18,602 bases of DNA from an uncultured Oscillibacter sp. Its GTDB lineage: Bacteria > Bacillota > Clostridia > Oscillospirales > Oscillospiraceae. Numbering within the stretch: position 1 is the first letter of the stretch; each line of letters opens with the position of its first letter. Where the stretch lies: the NCBI GenBank assembly GCA_902476875.1, contig CABSFC010000047.1, positions 1-18,602 on the forward strand. The letters are read 5' to 3'. Both the position numbers and the translations under genes were made by a program. The notes beneath the pieces are model-generated. The model did no database searches. It was given only the letters and a program-made list of their open reading frames with translations, and was not told the origin of the DNA. Positions 7,177 through 13,995 of this stretch are shown here, piece by piece.

Positions 7177-8158
7177 GAAAAAGAGCAGTTCCGGATTTCA
7201 GATGGGCACGCTGCTGGCGCTGATCGTCATGTGCGTGATCCTGGCGATCGCCAATAAGAACTTTTACAACCCGAGCAATATCATGAGTATCTTCAAGCAG
7301 ACCGCTTTCAACGCTTTCCTGGCCACCGGTATGCTGTTGTGCCTGATCACTGCCGGTATCGACCTGTCCGTGGGCGCCAACGCCGTGTTCTGCGCCTGTC
7401 TGATGGGCGCCCTGAAGGAGGCCGGCATGACCAGCGGCCTGGTGCTGATGCTGGTCGCCATCATCGGCGGCGCGGCGTTCGGCTTCATCAACGGCACCCT
7501 GCTGACCCGTCTGCACCTGCCCCATCCCTTCGTGTCCACCCTGGGCATGAAGAACGTCCTCTGGGGCGCGGCGCTGCTGGTCACTGGCAGCAAGATGATC
7601 AACGACTTCCCCGAGTCCGTCCAGTGGCTGGGCAAGGCCACCATCGGCTCCTTCGGCGGCGGACTCCCTGTGGGCTTCATCGTTGTCATCGTGCTGTATG
7701 TCATCATGCACATCTTCCTGAGCAGAACGGCTCTGGGCCGCTCCATCTACTGCGCCGGCGGCAACATGGAGGCCACCCGCCTCTCCGGTATCAACACCGC
7801 CAACGTGCTGACTTTCTGCTACACCCTGTCCGGCGTCATGGCCGCGCTGGGCGGCATCTACTCCGTGGGCCGCAGCGGCATCTGCAACGGCGCCAATGCC
7901 AACCAGCCCGCTGATACCGATGCCATCGCCGCCTGCGTTATCGGCGGCGCGTCCTTCACCGGCGGCAAGGGCACCATGATCGGCACCATGTTGGGCTGCC
8001 TGATCATCGCCGTCCTGCGCAACGGCTTCACCATGCTGTCCATCGACTCCGCCGGTCAGAACATCGTCCTGGGCCTGGTCATCATCCTGGCCGTTCTGAT
8101 GGACGTCGTCCGCGAGCAGATGGATGCCAAGCGCCGCCGTCTGGCCGCCAGCAAGTAA
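7166..8158 (+). CDS. CUT2-family sugar (inositol) ABC transporter permease
   Basis: This is the transmembrane channel subunit of the importer. The 330-residue, highly hydrophobic protein belongs to the branched-chain/ribose-type permease family (BPD_transp_2), with roughly eight to ten membrane segments. Family landmarks include GIDLSVGANAVF, the coupling segment GTLLTRLHLPHPFVSTLGM and GNMEATRLSGIN. The ATG overlaps the ATPase stop region by 11 nt and has GGAGG 8 nt upstream. Both termini are Lys/Arg-rich and likely cytoplasmic. Substrate is inferred from iolG downstream and iolE-iolB-iolD upstream. Confidence 0.92.
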   Translation: MKTKKKSSSGFQMGTLLALIVMCVILAIANKNFYNPSNIMSIFKQTAFNAFLATGMLLCLITAGIDLSVGANAVFCACLMGALKEAGMTSGLVLMLVAIIGGAAFGFINGTLLTRLHLPHPFVSTLGMKNVLWGAALLVTGSKMINDFPESVQWLGKATIGSFGGGLPVGFIVVIVLYVIMHIFLSRTALGRSIYCAGGNMEATRLSGINTANVLTFCYTLSGVMAALGGIYSVGRSGICNGANANQPADTDAIAACVIGGASFTGGKGTMIGTMLGCLIIAVLRNGFTMLSIDSAGQNIVLGLVIILAVLMDVVREQMDAKRRRLAASK

Positions 8159-8180
8159 ATCCCATCATCCAACGCATGAT

Positions 8181-8207
8181 AGGGCACGGGGCAAAGCCCC
8201 GTGCCCT
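8181..8207 (+). repeat. Perfect GC-rich hairpin between permease and iolG
   Basis: AGGGCACGGGGC (8181-8192) pairs with GCCCCGTGCCCT (8196-8207), a perfect 12-bp stem with an AAA loop. No T-run follows, so transcription should continue into iolG. The design (12-bp stem, 3-nt loop) is the same as the hairpin after iolD. Confidence 0.55.
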
Positions 8208-8232
8208 TCATAAAGGAACAGGAGGAATTCTT

Positions 8233-9246
8233 ATGAAGAAACTGAAGATCGGCATTGCCGGCCTGGGCCGCCTGGGCAAGGTCCACGCGCAGAACATCGC
8301 CTACAAGATCCCCAACGCGGAGCTGACTGCGGCCTGCTCCATCATGCCCGCGGAGCTGGAGTATGCCAAGAACGAGCTGGGTGTCACCGATGTGTACACC
8401 GACTACAAGGAGATGCTGGCCAAGGCCGACATCGACGCCGTGGTCATCGTCACCACCTCCTCTGAGCACTGCTGGCAGATCGAGGCCGCCTTGGACGCCG
8501 GGAAGCACGTCTTCTCCGAAAAGCCCTTGGGCGTGGACGTGGCCCAGTGCAAGCAGGCGGAGGCCGCCGTGGAGCGCCACCCCGACCTGACCTTCATGCT
8601 GGGCTTCATGCGCCGGTATGACAAGTCCTACTCCTATGCCAAGAAGAAGATCGAGGAGGGCGCCATCGGCACACCTTATCTGGTCAAGGCAACCGGTATC
8701 GACCCCGAGGCATTTGTGGACGGCGCCATCCGCTTCGCCAAGACCTCCGGCGGCATCTTCCTGGACATGGCGATTCATGACATCGACTTGATGCGCTGGT
8801 TCCTGGGCAGCGAGGCCACCGAAGTCTACGCCATGGGCGCCACGTTCAAGCACCCCGAGTTCAAGGAGGCCGGCGACGACGAGACCGGCGTTGCCGTATT
8901 CAAGTTTGAAAACGGCGCCATGGGCATCACCCATGTGGGCCGCACCTCTCCCTACGGCTACCATGTGGAGACCGAGATCGTGGGCACTGAGGGCACCATC
9001 CGCATCTCCGCCGTTCCCGAGAAGAACCAGGCCATGGTGTACAATGTCAACGGCGCCTGCACCGAGTGCGTGGGCTCCTTCCCCGAGCGCTTCGAGGAGG
9101 CCTACCTCATCGAGATGGAGGAGTTCGTCAACTGCACGCTGGAGGGCAAGCAGCCCGGCACCACCGTCTATGACGGCACCAAGTCCACCGCCATCGGCTA
9201 CGCCACCACGGAGGCGTGGAAGACCGGCAAGATCGTGAAGATCTGA
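8233..9246 (+). CDS. iolG: Inositol 2-dehydrogenase, Gfo/Idh/MocA family (IolG)
   Basis: IolG oxidises myo-inositol to 2-keto-myo-inositol with NAD+, the first catabolic step and the source of the IolE substrate. The 337-residue protein has an N-terminal Rossmann fold with GIAGLGRLGKVH (7-18). It has the EKPLGVD motif with the catalytic lysine K97, and D178 and H182 in FLDMAIHD. These correspond to the K97, D172 and H176 triad of B. subtilis inositol dehydrogenase. The start was chosen at 8233 because AGGAGG lies just upstream; an in-frame ATG at 8176 lies before the hairpin and lacks a site. It is the last gene of the transporter operon and ends at a strong terminator. A scyllo-inositol dehydrogenase is the main alternative. 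Confidence 0.88.
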   Translation: MKKLKIGIAGLGRLGKVHAQNIAYKIPNAELTAACSIMPAELEYAKNELGVTDVYTDYKEMLAKADIDAVVIVTTSSEHCWQIEAALDAGKHVFSEKPLGVDVAQCKQAEAAVERHPDLTFMLGFMRRYDKSYSYAKKKIEEGAIGTPYLVKATGIDPEAFVDGAIRFAKTSGGIFLDMAIHDIDLMRWFLGSEATEVYAMGATFKHPEFKEAGDDETGVAVFKFENGAMGITHVGRTSPYGYHVETEIVGTEGTIRISAVPEKNQAMVYNVNGACTECVGSFPERFEEAYLIEMEEFVNCTLEGKQPGTTVYDGTKSTAIGYATTEAWKTGKIVKI

Positions 9247-9266
9247 TACGGAAGCATCCGGAAAAC

Positions 9267-9303
9267 AGCAGGAGCGGCAGCGCTGCCGCTCCTGCTGCTT
9301 TTT
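9267..9303 (+). terminator. Intrinsic terminator of the transporter-iolG operon
   Basis: A 30-nt perfect palindrome (9267-9296; arms AGCAGGAGCGGCAG and CTGCCGCTCCTGCT) forms a strong stem followed by GC and five T (9299-9303). It begins 20 nt after the iolG stop. Confidence 0.9.
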
Positions 9304-9319
9304 GTTTACAAATTGTTCC

Positions 9320-9349
9320 TTGCTTTCGACAGGGGAGAGGTTGTACTAT
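9320..9349 (+). promoter_or_regulatory. Predicted promoter of the D,D-carboxypeptidase gene
   Basis: The -35 TTGCTT (9320-9325), an 18-nt spacer and the -10 TACTAT (9344-9349) lie between the iolG terminator and the gene, leaving a leader of about 25 nt. Confidence 0.5.
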
Positions 9350-9380
9350 AAGAGCAGGACCCTTGAAAGGAGCGTTACAT

Positions 9381-10169
9381 ATGCGATGGAGCCGATTTGC
9401 CGCCGGACTGCTGGCGGGGCTGATGCTGTTGTCCTCCGCCGCGTGGGCGGCAGAGCCGGAGAAAACGCCGGCAGAGGACGCACGGGACACTGTGGAGGAG
9501 ACCGCGGACTGGCGGCTCCTGCTGGTCAACCCCTGGAATTCCCTGCCGGAGGACTTTACGGTGGAGCTGCAGACGCTGTCCAACGGCATGAAGGTGGACG
9601 AGCGGATCGTGGAGGATCTGAACGCCATGCTGGCCGATTGCCGGAAAGCGGGGCTGCGCCCGCGGATCTGCTCCGCCTACCGGCCGCTGGAGACCCAGAC
9701 CCGGCTGTATAACAATAAGATCGCCCGCCTGCGGGCCGCCGGCTACTCCAGAGAGGCCGCGGTAAAGGAGGCGGGACGCTGGGTGGCGGTCCCCGGCACC
9801 AGCGAGCACCAGACGGGCCTGGCGCTGGATATCGTGGCGGCCGACTACCAGGTGCTGGACAAGCGCCAGGAGGAGACGGCGGAGCAGAAGTGGCTGATGG
9901 AGCACTGCTGGGAGTACGGCTTCATTCTGCGCTATCCCTCGGACAAGAGCGAGATCACTGGCATCGGCTATGAGCCCTGGCACTACCGCTATGTGGGCAG
10001 GGAGGCCGCCCTGGCCATCCGGGACAGCGGGCTGTGCTTTGAGGAATATTTGCAGTCGCTGGAGGCTGAAGACGCAAAAGCGGAGCCGGAGACAGAGCAG
10101 GAAACCAAACAGGAACTGAAAAAAGCGTCAAAACAGGAGACGGCAAAAGCCGCCTCCTGTTTTTTATAG
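9381..10169 (+). CDS. Secreted D-alanyl-D-alanine carboxypeptidase, VanY family
   Basis: This zinc peptidase probably trims the terminal D-Ala from peptidoglycan stem peptides outside the membrane. Of 262 residues, 1-23 form a signal peptide (MRWSR, hydrophobic core, AWA before the predicted cut). The VanY/LAS core carries the zinc ligands H143 and D150 in SEHQTGLALD and H201 in EPWH, with the catalytic base E198. SAYRPLETQTRLYNN (98-112) is the substrate-side motif. The C-terminus (231-262) is a low-complexity Glu/Lys/Gln tail. AAAGGAG before 9381 sets the start; an upstream in-frame extension overlapping iolG is rejected. The last codons lie inside a terminator hairpin, and the stop directly abuts that of the opposing gene. 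No van resistance genes are nearby, so a housekeeping role is likely. Confidence 0.9.
   Translation: MRWSRFAAGLLAGLMLLSSAAWAAEPEKTPAEDARDTVEETADWRLLLVNPWNSLPEDFTVELQTLSNGMKVDERIVEDLNAMLADCRKAGLRPRICSAYRPLETQTRLYNNKIARLRAAGYSREAAVKEAGRWVAVPGTSEHQTGLALDIVAADYQVLDKRQEETAEQKWLMEHCWEYGFILRYPSDKSEITGIGYEPWHYRYVGREAALAIRDSGLCFEEYLQSLEAEDAKAEPETEQETKQELKKASKQETAKAASCFL
10130..10165. terminator. Bidirectional terminator embedded in the 3' end of the carboxypeptidase gene
   Basis: AAAACAGGAGACGGC (10130-10144) pairs with GCCGCCTCCTGTTTT (10149-10163) around an AAAA loop, 14 of 15 pairs with one A-C mismatch. The plus strand ends in six T (10160-10165) and the minus strand in four. It serves the carboxypeptidase gene and the convergent alkyltransferase-like gene, whose TAA lies at 10164-10166. 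Confidence 0.85.
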
Positions 10170-10481
10170 TTCGAAGAGCCGCCACTGGCACCGCTCCAAA
10201 TCCACCGTCCCGTCCGGGCGAAACGCCACGCCCTCTGCCTCCAGCAATGCGCGCTGCGTCCCCGGGGCATAGGTATCAAAGGCCGATTTCGTCCCGCCGA
10301 AGCGGTCCACCACCCGGTGGCAGGGAACGGAGCGGTCCCGGCACCCCGCCATGGCGTAGCCCACCGTCCGGGCGCACCGGGGCATCCCCGCCAGCCGCGC
10401 CACCTGACCATAGGTGGCGACCTTTCCGGCGGGGATGCGGCGGACGATATCGTAAAACACCGCGAAGATGCAGCCGCTCAT
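10164..10481 (-). CDS. MGMT-family alkyltransferase-like protein with retained Cys
   Basis: The 105-residue protein matches only the DNA-binding, active-site domain of O6-alkylguanine-DNA alkyltransferases. It has a helix-turn-helix segment (IPAGKVATYGQVARLAG, 16-32), the Arg-finger region around R38 and the active motif PCHRVV (53-58) with C54. Its size and its C-terminal QRALLEAEGVAF resemble the alkyltransferase-like (ATL) proteins, which usually have Trp at this position. Cys implies it could transfer alkyl groups, whereas ATLs only flag lesions for nucleotide excision repair. The ATG overlaps the stop of the amidase gene by ATGA, so it is translationally coupled and the last gene of its unit. 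Confidence 0.85.
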   Translation of the reverse strand: MSGCIFAVFYDIVRRIPAGKVATYGQVARLAGMPRCARTVGYAMAGCRDRSVPCHRVVDRFGGTKSAFDTYAPGTQRALLEAEGVAFRPDGTVDLERCQWRLFEL

Positions 10482-11293
10482 TTCTCCCGCACCTCGTACA
10501 CGTCCGTCCGTCGGGCGGACAGGATGGGCAGCTGCCGCCGCACATCGTCTATGCGGGCCAGGTCCAGGTCGGCGTACAGCGTGGCCTCCTCCGCCCCGGC
10601 CCGGCACAGCACCGTGCCCCAGGGGTCCACGGCGATGGAGTTGCCGTAGGCCACGTACCCGGCGTGCTCGTCCCGGACGGGGGAGACGCCGACGGTGAAG
10701 CACTGGTTGTCCACCGCCCGCTGGCGGAACAGCAGCTCCCAGTGGGCGGGCCCGGTGGTCATGTTGAAGGCCGCCGGGACGAAGAGGACCTTCGCGCCCC
10801 GCAGACACATGCACCGGGCCAGCTCCTCGAACCGCAGGTCAAAGCAGATGCACAGGCCCATGGTGCCAAACGCCGTCTCAAAGGTGGTGACGGCATTTCC
10901 CGGGGAAAGGGTGTCCGACTCCATGAAGCGCTGTCCGCCCGCCACATCAATGTCGAAGAGGTGGGCTTTCCGGTGCTTTGCCAGCAGTTCGCCCCGCCGT
11001 CCGTAGACATAGCTGGCGTTGTAGACGTTCCCCTCCGCCAGCTCCGGGAGGGAGCCGCCGACGATGTAGATACCCGTTTCCGCCGCCAGCGCGGACAGGG
11101 CGGTCTGGGCGGCGCCGCCCTCCGCCTCGCCGTAGGCCCGGAAGCAGTCGTTCTGGTAGGGGCAGCAGAACATCTCCGGCAGCACGGCGATATCCGCGCC
11201 GTTTCGGGCCGCCTCCCGGACTTTTTCGCAGGCGGTTTCGATATTCTGGAGTTTATTTGCCGTCACCGGCATCTGAATCAACGCGACACGCAT
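10478..11293 (-). CDS. Nitrilase-family carbon-nitrogen hydrolase (omega-amidase-like)
   Basis: This cytosolic amidase hydrolyses a C-N bond of a small amide. The 271-residue protein carries the Glu-Lys-Cys triad: E40 in VLPEMF, K109 in HRKAHLFDID and C150 in GLCICFDLRF. The KxHLFDID and CFDLRF contexts resemble Nit2/omega-amidases, which deamidate alpha-ketoglutaramate or alpha-ketosuccinamate, but the substrate cannot be fixed from sequence. The ATG at 11293 has AGGAGG 8 nt upstream, and this site overlaps the stop of the Smr gene. The frame stays open further upstream, but there it runs through the Smr gene and is not coding. It lies in an operon with Smr before and the alkyltransferase-like gene after. 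Confidence 0.9.
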   Translation of the reverse strand: MRVALIQMPVTANKLQNIETACEKVREAARNGADIAVLPEMFCCPYQNDCFRAYGEAEGGAAQTALSALAAETGIYIVGGSLPELAEGNVYNASYVYGRRGELLAKHRKAHLFDIDVAGGQRFMESDTLSPGNAVTTFETAFGTMGLCICFDLRFEELARCMCLRGAKVLFVPAAFNMTTGPAHWELLFRQRAVDNQCFTVGVSPVRDEHAGYVAYGNSIAVDPWGTVLCRAGAEEATLYADLDLARIDDVRRQLPILSARRTDVYEVREK

Positions 11294-11304
11294 AGAAGTG
11301 CCTC

Positions 11305-11553
11305 CTAAACATATTCCCGCAGCACCAGCTCCGTGGCGCCGCCGTCGGGGGAGAGGATCAGCCGCTTTACCCTGGGGTGGCGGGCATATTCCGCGCGGAT
11401 GAAATCCCGCAGGGCCGTACCGCCGTGGCTGCCGTGGATCAGCCGGATGCGGTAGGTGCCGCTTTTGGCCCGCCGCAGCAGGGCGTCCACAGTGATCTTG
11501 GCCTGATAAGTATTTTTGCCGTGAAGGTTCACGGTCAGCGTTCCGGCGTCCAT
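11305..11553 (-). CDS. Stand-alone Smr-domain protein
   Basis: The 82-residue protein is essentially one Smr domain, as found at the C-terminus of MutS2. It has LHGK at 10-13, the core motif HGSHGGTALR at 40-49 and a final strand GGATELVLR. Smr domains bind or nick nucleic acid, and stand-alone versions act on DNA structures or mRNA on stalled ribosomes; the role here is unknown. The ATG at 11553 has AGGAGG upstream. It is co-transcribed with the amidase, whose ribosome site overlaps its TAG. Confidence 0.85.
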   Translation of the reverse strand: MDAGTLTVNLHGKNTYQAKITVDALLRRAKSGTYRIRLIHGSHGGTALRDFIRAEYARHPRVKRLILSPDGGATELVLREYV

Positions 11554-11618
11554 AAGACGGCCTCCTGATTTTTGATGCTGCCCGGACTGGACACCGGGGG
11601 CGTTGGAAAAGGGGCGAT

Positions 11619-11930
11619 TCAGTGCTTGAACTGCCGCCCGTAAAAACAGGTAAGAACCATGGCGAGTGCCGTGCAGGCCAGCAGCCCATAAAGCGGCATA
11701 CGGCCACGGGGTGTCAGATATACGGCCTTGAGGGCAGCCAGGGACATGAGCATGGTAACGACGCCCCAGATATACAGGGCAATCCTGGCCCACCTGTGCT
11801 CCCGAAGGATCATACTATACAAGAGAAGAAAGACAACGCCGCTCAGCGGCGCTTTCCGGAGATATCCCAGATAGAGATGTCCGGCGGCAAGAACCGCATA
11901 TCCAGCAAGCCAGCCTTTTTTCGATTTCAT
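11619..11930 (-). CDS. Small membrane protein of unknown function
   Basis: This 103-residue protein begins MKSKKGWLAGYAVL. It is predicted to have four membrane segments, roughly at 7-25, 28-46, 50-73 and 81-97, with basic loops (RKAP, REHRWAR, TPRGR). I recognise no family. An in-frame ATG at 11963 is rejected because it falls inside the predicted minus-strand -10 and lacks a ribosome site; the chosen ATG has a weak GGGGGA upstream. It is the first gene of the minus-strand unit leading to the Smr, amidase and alkyltransferase-like genes. A 65-nt gap follows, with a weak hairpin (11581-11598) and no promoter that I can see. Confidence 0.65.
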   Translation of the reverse strand: MKSKKGWLAGYAVLAAGHLYLGYLRKAPLSGVVFLLLYSMILREHRWARIALYIWGVVTMLMSLAALKAVYLTPRGRMPLYGLLACTALAMVLTCFYGRQFKH

Positions 11931-11961
11931 CACGGAATCCCCCACACGTTTGATATGCTCC

Positions 11962-11991
11962 ATTGTATCACGAGTGGAAATATGTTACAAT
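11962..11991. promoter_or_regulatory. Superimposed divergent promoters
   Basis: Plus strand: -35 TTGTAT (11963-11968), 17-nt spacer, -10 TACAAT (11986-11991), driving the YjbQ gene. Minus strand: -35 TTGTAA (11990-11985), 17-nt spacer, -10 TACAAT (11967-11962), driving the membrane-protein unit. ATTGTA and TACAAT at the ends are inverted copies, so each -10 coincides with the other promoter's -35. Confidence 0.65.
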
Positions 11992-12022
11992 GCAGAAAAT
12001 CACCGAAGAGGAGGCTGCTTCC

Positions 12023-12475
12023 ATGGCAGTTTATACGGAGACAAAAACCTATCACACCAAGGCGCATATGGGTATGATCGACGTGACGGAGGACTTTCAG
12101 CACGCGGTGACGGAGGCCTGCAAAAAGCACAACATCTCCGCCGGCACCGTCACCGGCTTCACCACCGGCGGCGTGGCGGGCCTGACCACCCTGGAATTTG
12201 AGCCGGGCATGGTGAATCACGATCTGAAGGCGGCGCTGGACGTGTTCTCCCCCTATCTGGACGAGAAGGGCCGGGTGGTGCCCTATTGGCACCATGAGAC
12301 CTGGCACGACGACAACGGCTCCTCCCACATCAAGGCGGCGCTGCTGTCCCCCTTCATCACCATCCCCTTTGTGGCGGGGAAGATCACCATCGGCCCCTGG
12401 CAGAATCTGACCCTGGTGGAGTGCGACACCCGAGATCGGGTGCGGGATATCGTGTTCCAGGTGATGGGGGAGTGA
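12023..12475 (+). CDS. YjbQ/UPF0047 family protein
   Basis: The 150-residue single-domain protein matches the YjbQ family, members of which have weak secondary thiamine-phosphate synthase activity; the physiological role is not established. Landmarks are TGFTTGGVAGLTTLEFEPG (44-62) and the conserved C-terminal core NGSSHIKAALL (98-108) with H102, followed by GKITIGPWQNLTLVECD. The segment that reads TPHTTAA in many relatives reads TGFTTGG here. GAGGAGG about 8 nt before the ATG at 12023 decides the start; the frame remains open upstream but lacks a site. It is a single-gene transcript from the mirror promoter. No terminator is visible in the 24 nt before the convergent dehydrogenase gene. Confidence 0.88.
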   Translation: MAVYTETKTYHTKAHMGMIDVTEDFQHAVTEACKKHNISAGTVTGFTTGGVAGLTTLEFEPGMVNHDLKAALDVFSPYLDEKGRVVPYWHHETWHDDNGSSHIKAALLSPFITIPFVAGKITIGPWQNLTLVECDTRDRVRDIVFQVMGE

Positions 12476-12499
12476 CAGGGACTTATTGACGGTTTTGAT

Positions 12500-13504
12500 T
12501 CAGCGGGCCATTTTATAAATGTTTCGCATATCCTCTTGCCGCAGCTTTTTGACACTGCCGGCGACACCGCCACAGGCCAGCGCGCATTTTTCTGCCAGCT
12601 CTTCGATCTGCTGATCGGTAGGAGCGATGCCCAGTTCTTCCAAGGAAGTGGGCATCCCGATGGAGCGATAAAACGCCTCCATGGCTTCAATGCCCCGAAG
12701 AGCCAACTCCAGGTCGCTTCCGGTGTCTGTGACGCCCATGACATTTACTGCAAAGCGGCGGAAGCGGTCTGGACGGGCGTCATATACATATCGGGCCCAA
12801 CTTCCCCAGATAGCGGCTAATCCTGCGCCATGGGCTACATCAAACATTCCGCCCAGTTCATGCTCCAGTTTGTGGGATGCAAAATCTCCGCCGTCATTGC
12901 CGCAGCCGGTAAGGCCGTTGTGGGAAAGGCTTCCCGCCCACATGACCTCAGCCCGGGCTTCATAGTTCTGCGGCGTGTTGTGCAGAATCCTGGCGCTGTG
13001 GATGACCGTGCGCATCAGAGCCTCAGCGATACTGTCTGTGATCTCCATGGTGCTGCCGGCAGTGAAATACCGCTCCATGGTGTGCATCAGGATGTCCACA
13101 CAGCCGCTGGCGGTCTGATAATCCGGCAGAGTCATGGTCAGAGCAGGGTCCATTACGGCGAATTTGGGGCGTGCCAGGTCGTCGTCATAGGCCCGCTTGA
13201 TGCCGCCCTCGTCCTTGGTGATGACCGAACCCATGCTCATTTCGCTGCCGGAGGCGGCGATGGTCAACACGACTCCCACAGGAAGACAGGCTCTGGCGGT
13301 GCGGGTCTGCTCATAGAGCTCCCAGACGTCCGCATCTTCGGCTGCACCGTACCCAATGGCTTTGGCCGAGTCGATGACACTGCCGCCGCCGTAATGGATC
13401 AAAACCTTTTTGCAGCCCTGTGCTTTTACCAGGGCACCTAGCTGCTGAACGGAATCCCTGCCAAAAATGACCTTGGTGGGGGTATAATAGTTGAAATCGT
13501 ACAT
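12500..13504 (-). CDS. Iron-containing alcohol dehydrogenase, internally deleted
   Basis: The family (YqhD/butanol-dehydrogenase type) reduces aldehydes or oxidises alcohols with NAD(P)H. All four metal ligands are present: D137 and H141 in GCVDILMHTMERY, then H211 and H225. The cofactor motif GGGSVIDSAKA begins at residue 39. In intact relatives of about 385-390 residues one GGGS occurs near residue 37 and a second near 95. Here HYGGG runs straight into GGGSVIDSAKA (sharing one GGGS), so about 55 residues of the nucleotide-binding domain are absent and the protein is 334 residues. The frame is intact. It is probably inactive or altered, or an assembly collapse. The ATG at 13504 follows six T with only AAAGGA as a weak, distant ribosome site. 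An HxlR gene lies upstream on the same strand. Confidence 0.8.
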   Translation of the reverse strand: MYDFNYYTPTKVIFGRDSVQQLGALVKAQGCKKVLIHYGGGSVIDSAKAIGYGAAEDADVWELYEQTRTARACLPVGVVLTIAASGSEMSMGSVITKDEGGIKRAYDDDLARPKFAVMDPALTMTLPDYQTASGCVDILMHTMERYFTAGSTMEITDSIAEALMRTVIHSARILHNTPQNYEARAEVMWAGSLSHNGLTGCGNDGGDFASHKLEHELGGMFDVAHGAGLAAIWGSWARYVYDARPDRFRRFAVNVMGVTDTGSDLELALRGIEAMEAFYRSIGMPTSLEELGIAPTDQQIEELAEKCALACGGVAGSVKKLRQEDMRNIYKMAR

Positions 13505-13505
13505 A

Positions 13506-13584
13506 AAAAAGTGCCGTCCTTTCTGTTTTGCTTTCTGACGCAAGTATACATCAGCGTTCAAAACAGCGTAAGACGGCACTTTTT
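13506..13584 (-). promoter_or_regulatory. Large nested dyad between the HxlR gene and the dehydrogenase
   Basis: AAAAAGTGCCGTC (13506-13518) is repeated inverted as GACGGCACTTTTT (13572-13584). Inside it, CTGTTTTG (13523-13530) is inverted as CAAAACAG (13559-13566). Read on the minus strand, the structure ends in six T directly before the dehydrogenase ATG and buries its weak AAAGGACGG ribosome site. A TATACT -10-like hexamer lies in the loop, but without a convincing -35. It could be an attenuator, a ribosome-site clamp or paired operator sites. Confidence 0.55.
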
Positions 13585-13609
13585 ATTCTCCAGGGCACTA
13601 AAAAGTTCC

Positions 13610-13972
13610 CTAGTCGTCTGATTCCGTGCAGGTGGCGTGAGTCAACTCGTAACGGTCCCCCAGATGCGTATAGCCCCAGTCGCACATGGCGTCCAAAACG
13701 GGATATAAGGTCTCCCCAAGAGGGGTGACGGCATATTCCACTTGAACAGGAACCGCTGGGATAACAGTCCGGGAAAGAATGCCGTCCTCTTCCAACTCAC
13801 GCAGCTGGGCGGTCAGTGTCTTTTTCGGGGCATTTTCCACAAAGCGCAGGATATCCATATAGCGCCTGGGCCCCTCGCATTGGAGATAATGCAGGATCAA
13901 TGGTTTCCATTTTCCGCCAATGACTTTCAGCGTGACCTCAATCTCCGTGGAGACCCGGATTTTTTCCACCAT
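13610..13972 (-). CDS. HxlR-family winged-helix transcriptional regulator
   Basis: The 120-residue protein is a typical HxlR DNA-binding regulator. It has VIGGKWKPLILHYL (17-30), the recognition region RRYMDILRFVENAPKKTLTAQLRELEEDGIL (36-66) and the wing VEYAVTPLGETLYPVL (78-93). Cysteines are at 32, 97 and 115, but the N-terminal redox-sensing Cys of the YodB/HypR group is missing (the segment reads STEIEVTLKVIGG). It probably controls itself and the dehydrogenase downstream, as is common for HxlR-oxidoreductase pairs. The effector is unknown. The ribosome site (AAGGGG) is modest. Confidence 0.9.
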   Translation of the reverse strand: MVEKIRVSTEIEVTLKVIGGKWKPLILHYLQCEGPRRYMDILRFVENAPKKTLTAQLRELEEDGILSRTVIPAVPVQVEYAVTPLGETLYPVLDAMCDWGYTHLGDRYELTHATCTESDD

Positions 13973-13995
13973 CGTGCGACACCCCTTTTAGCCAT

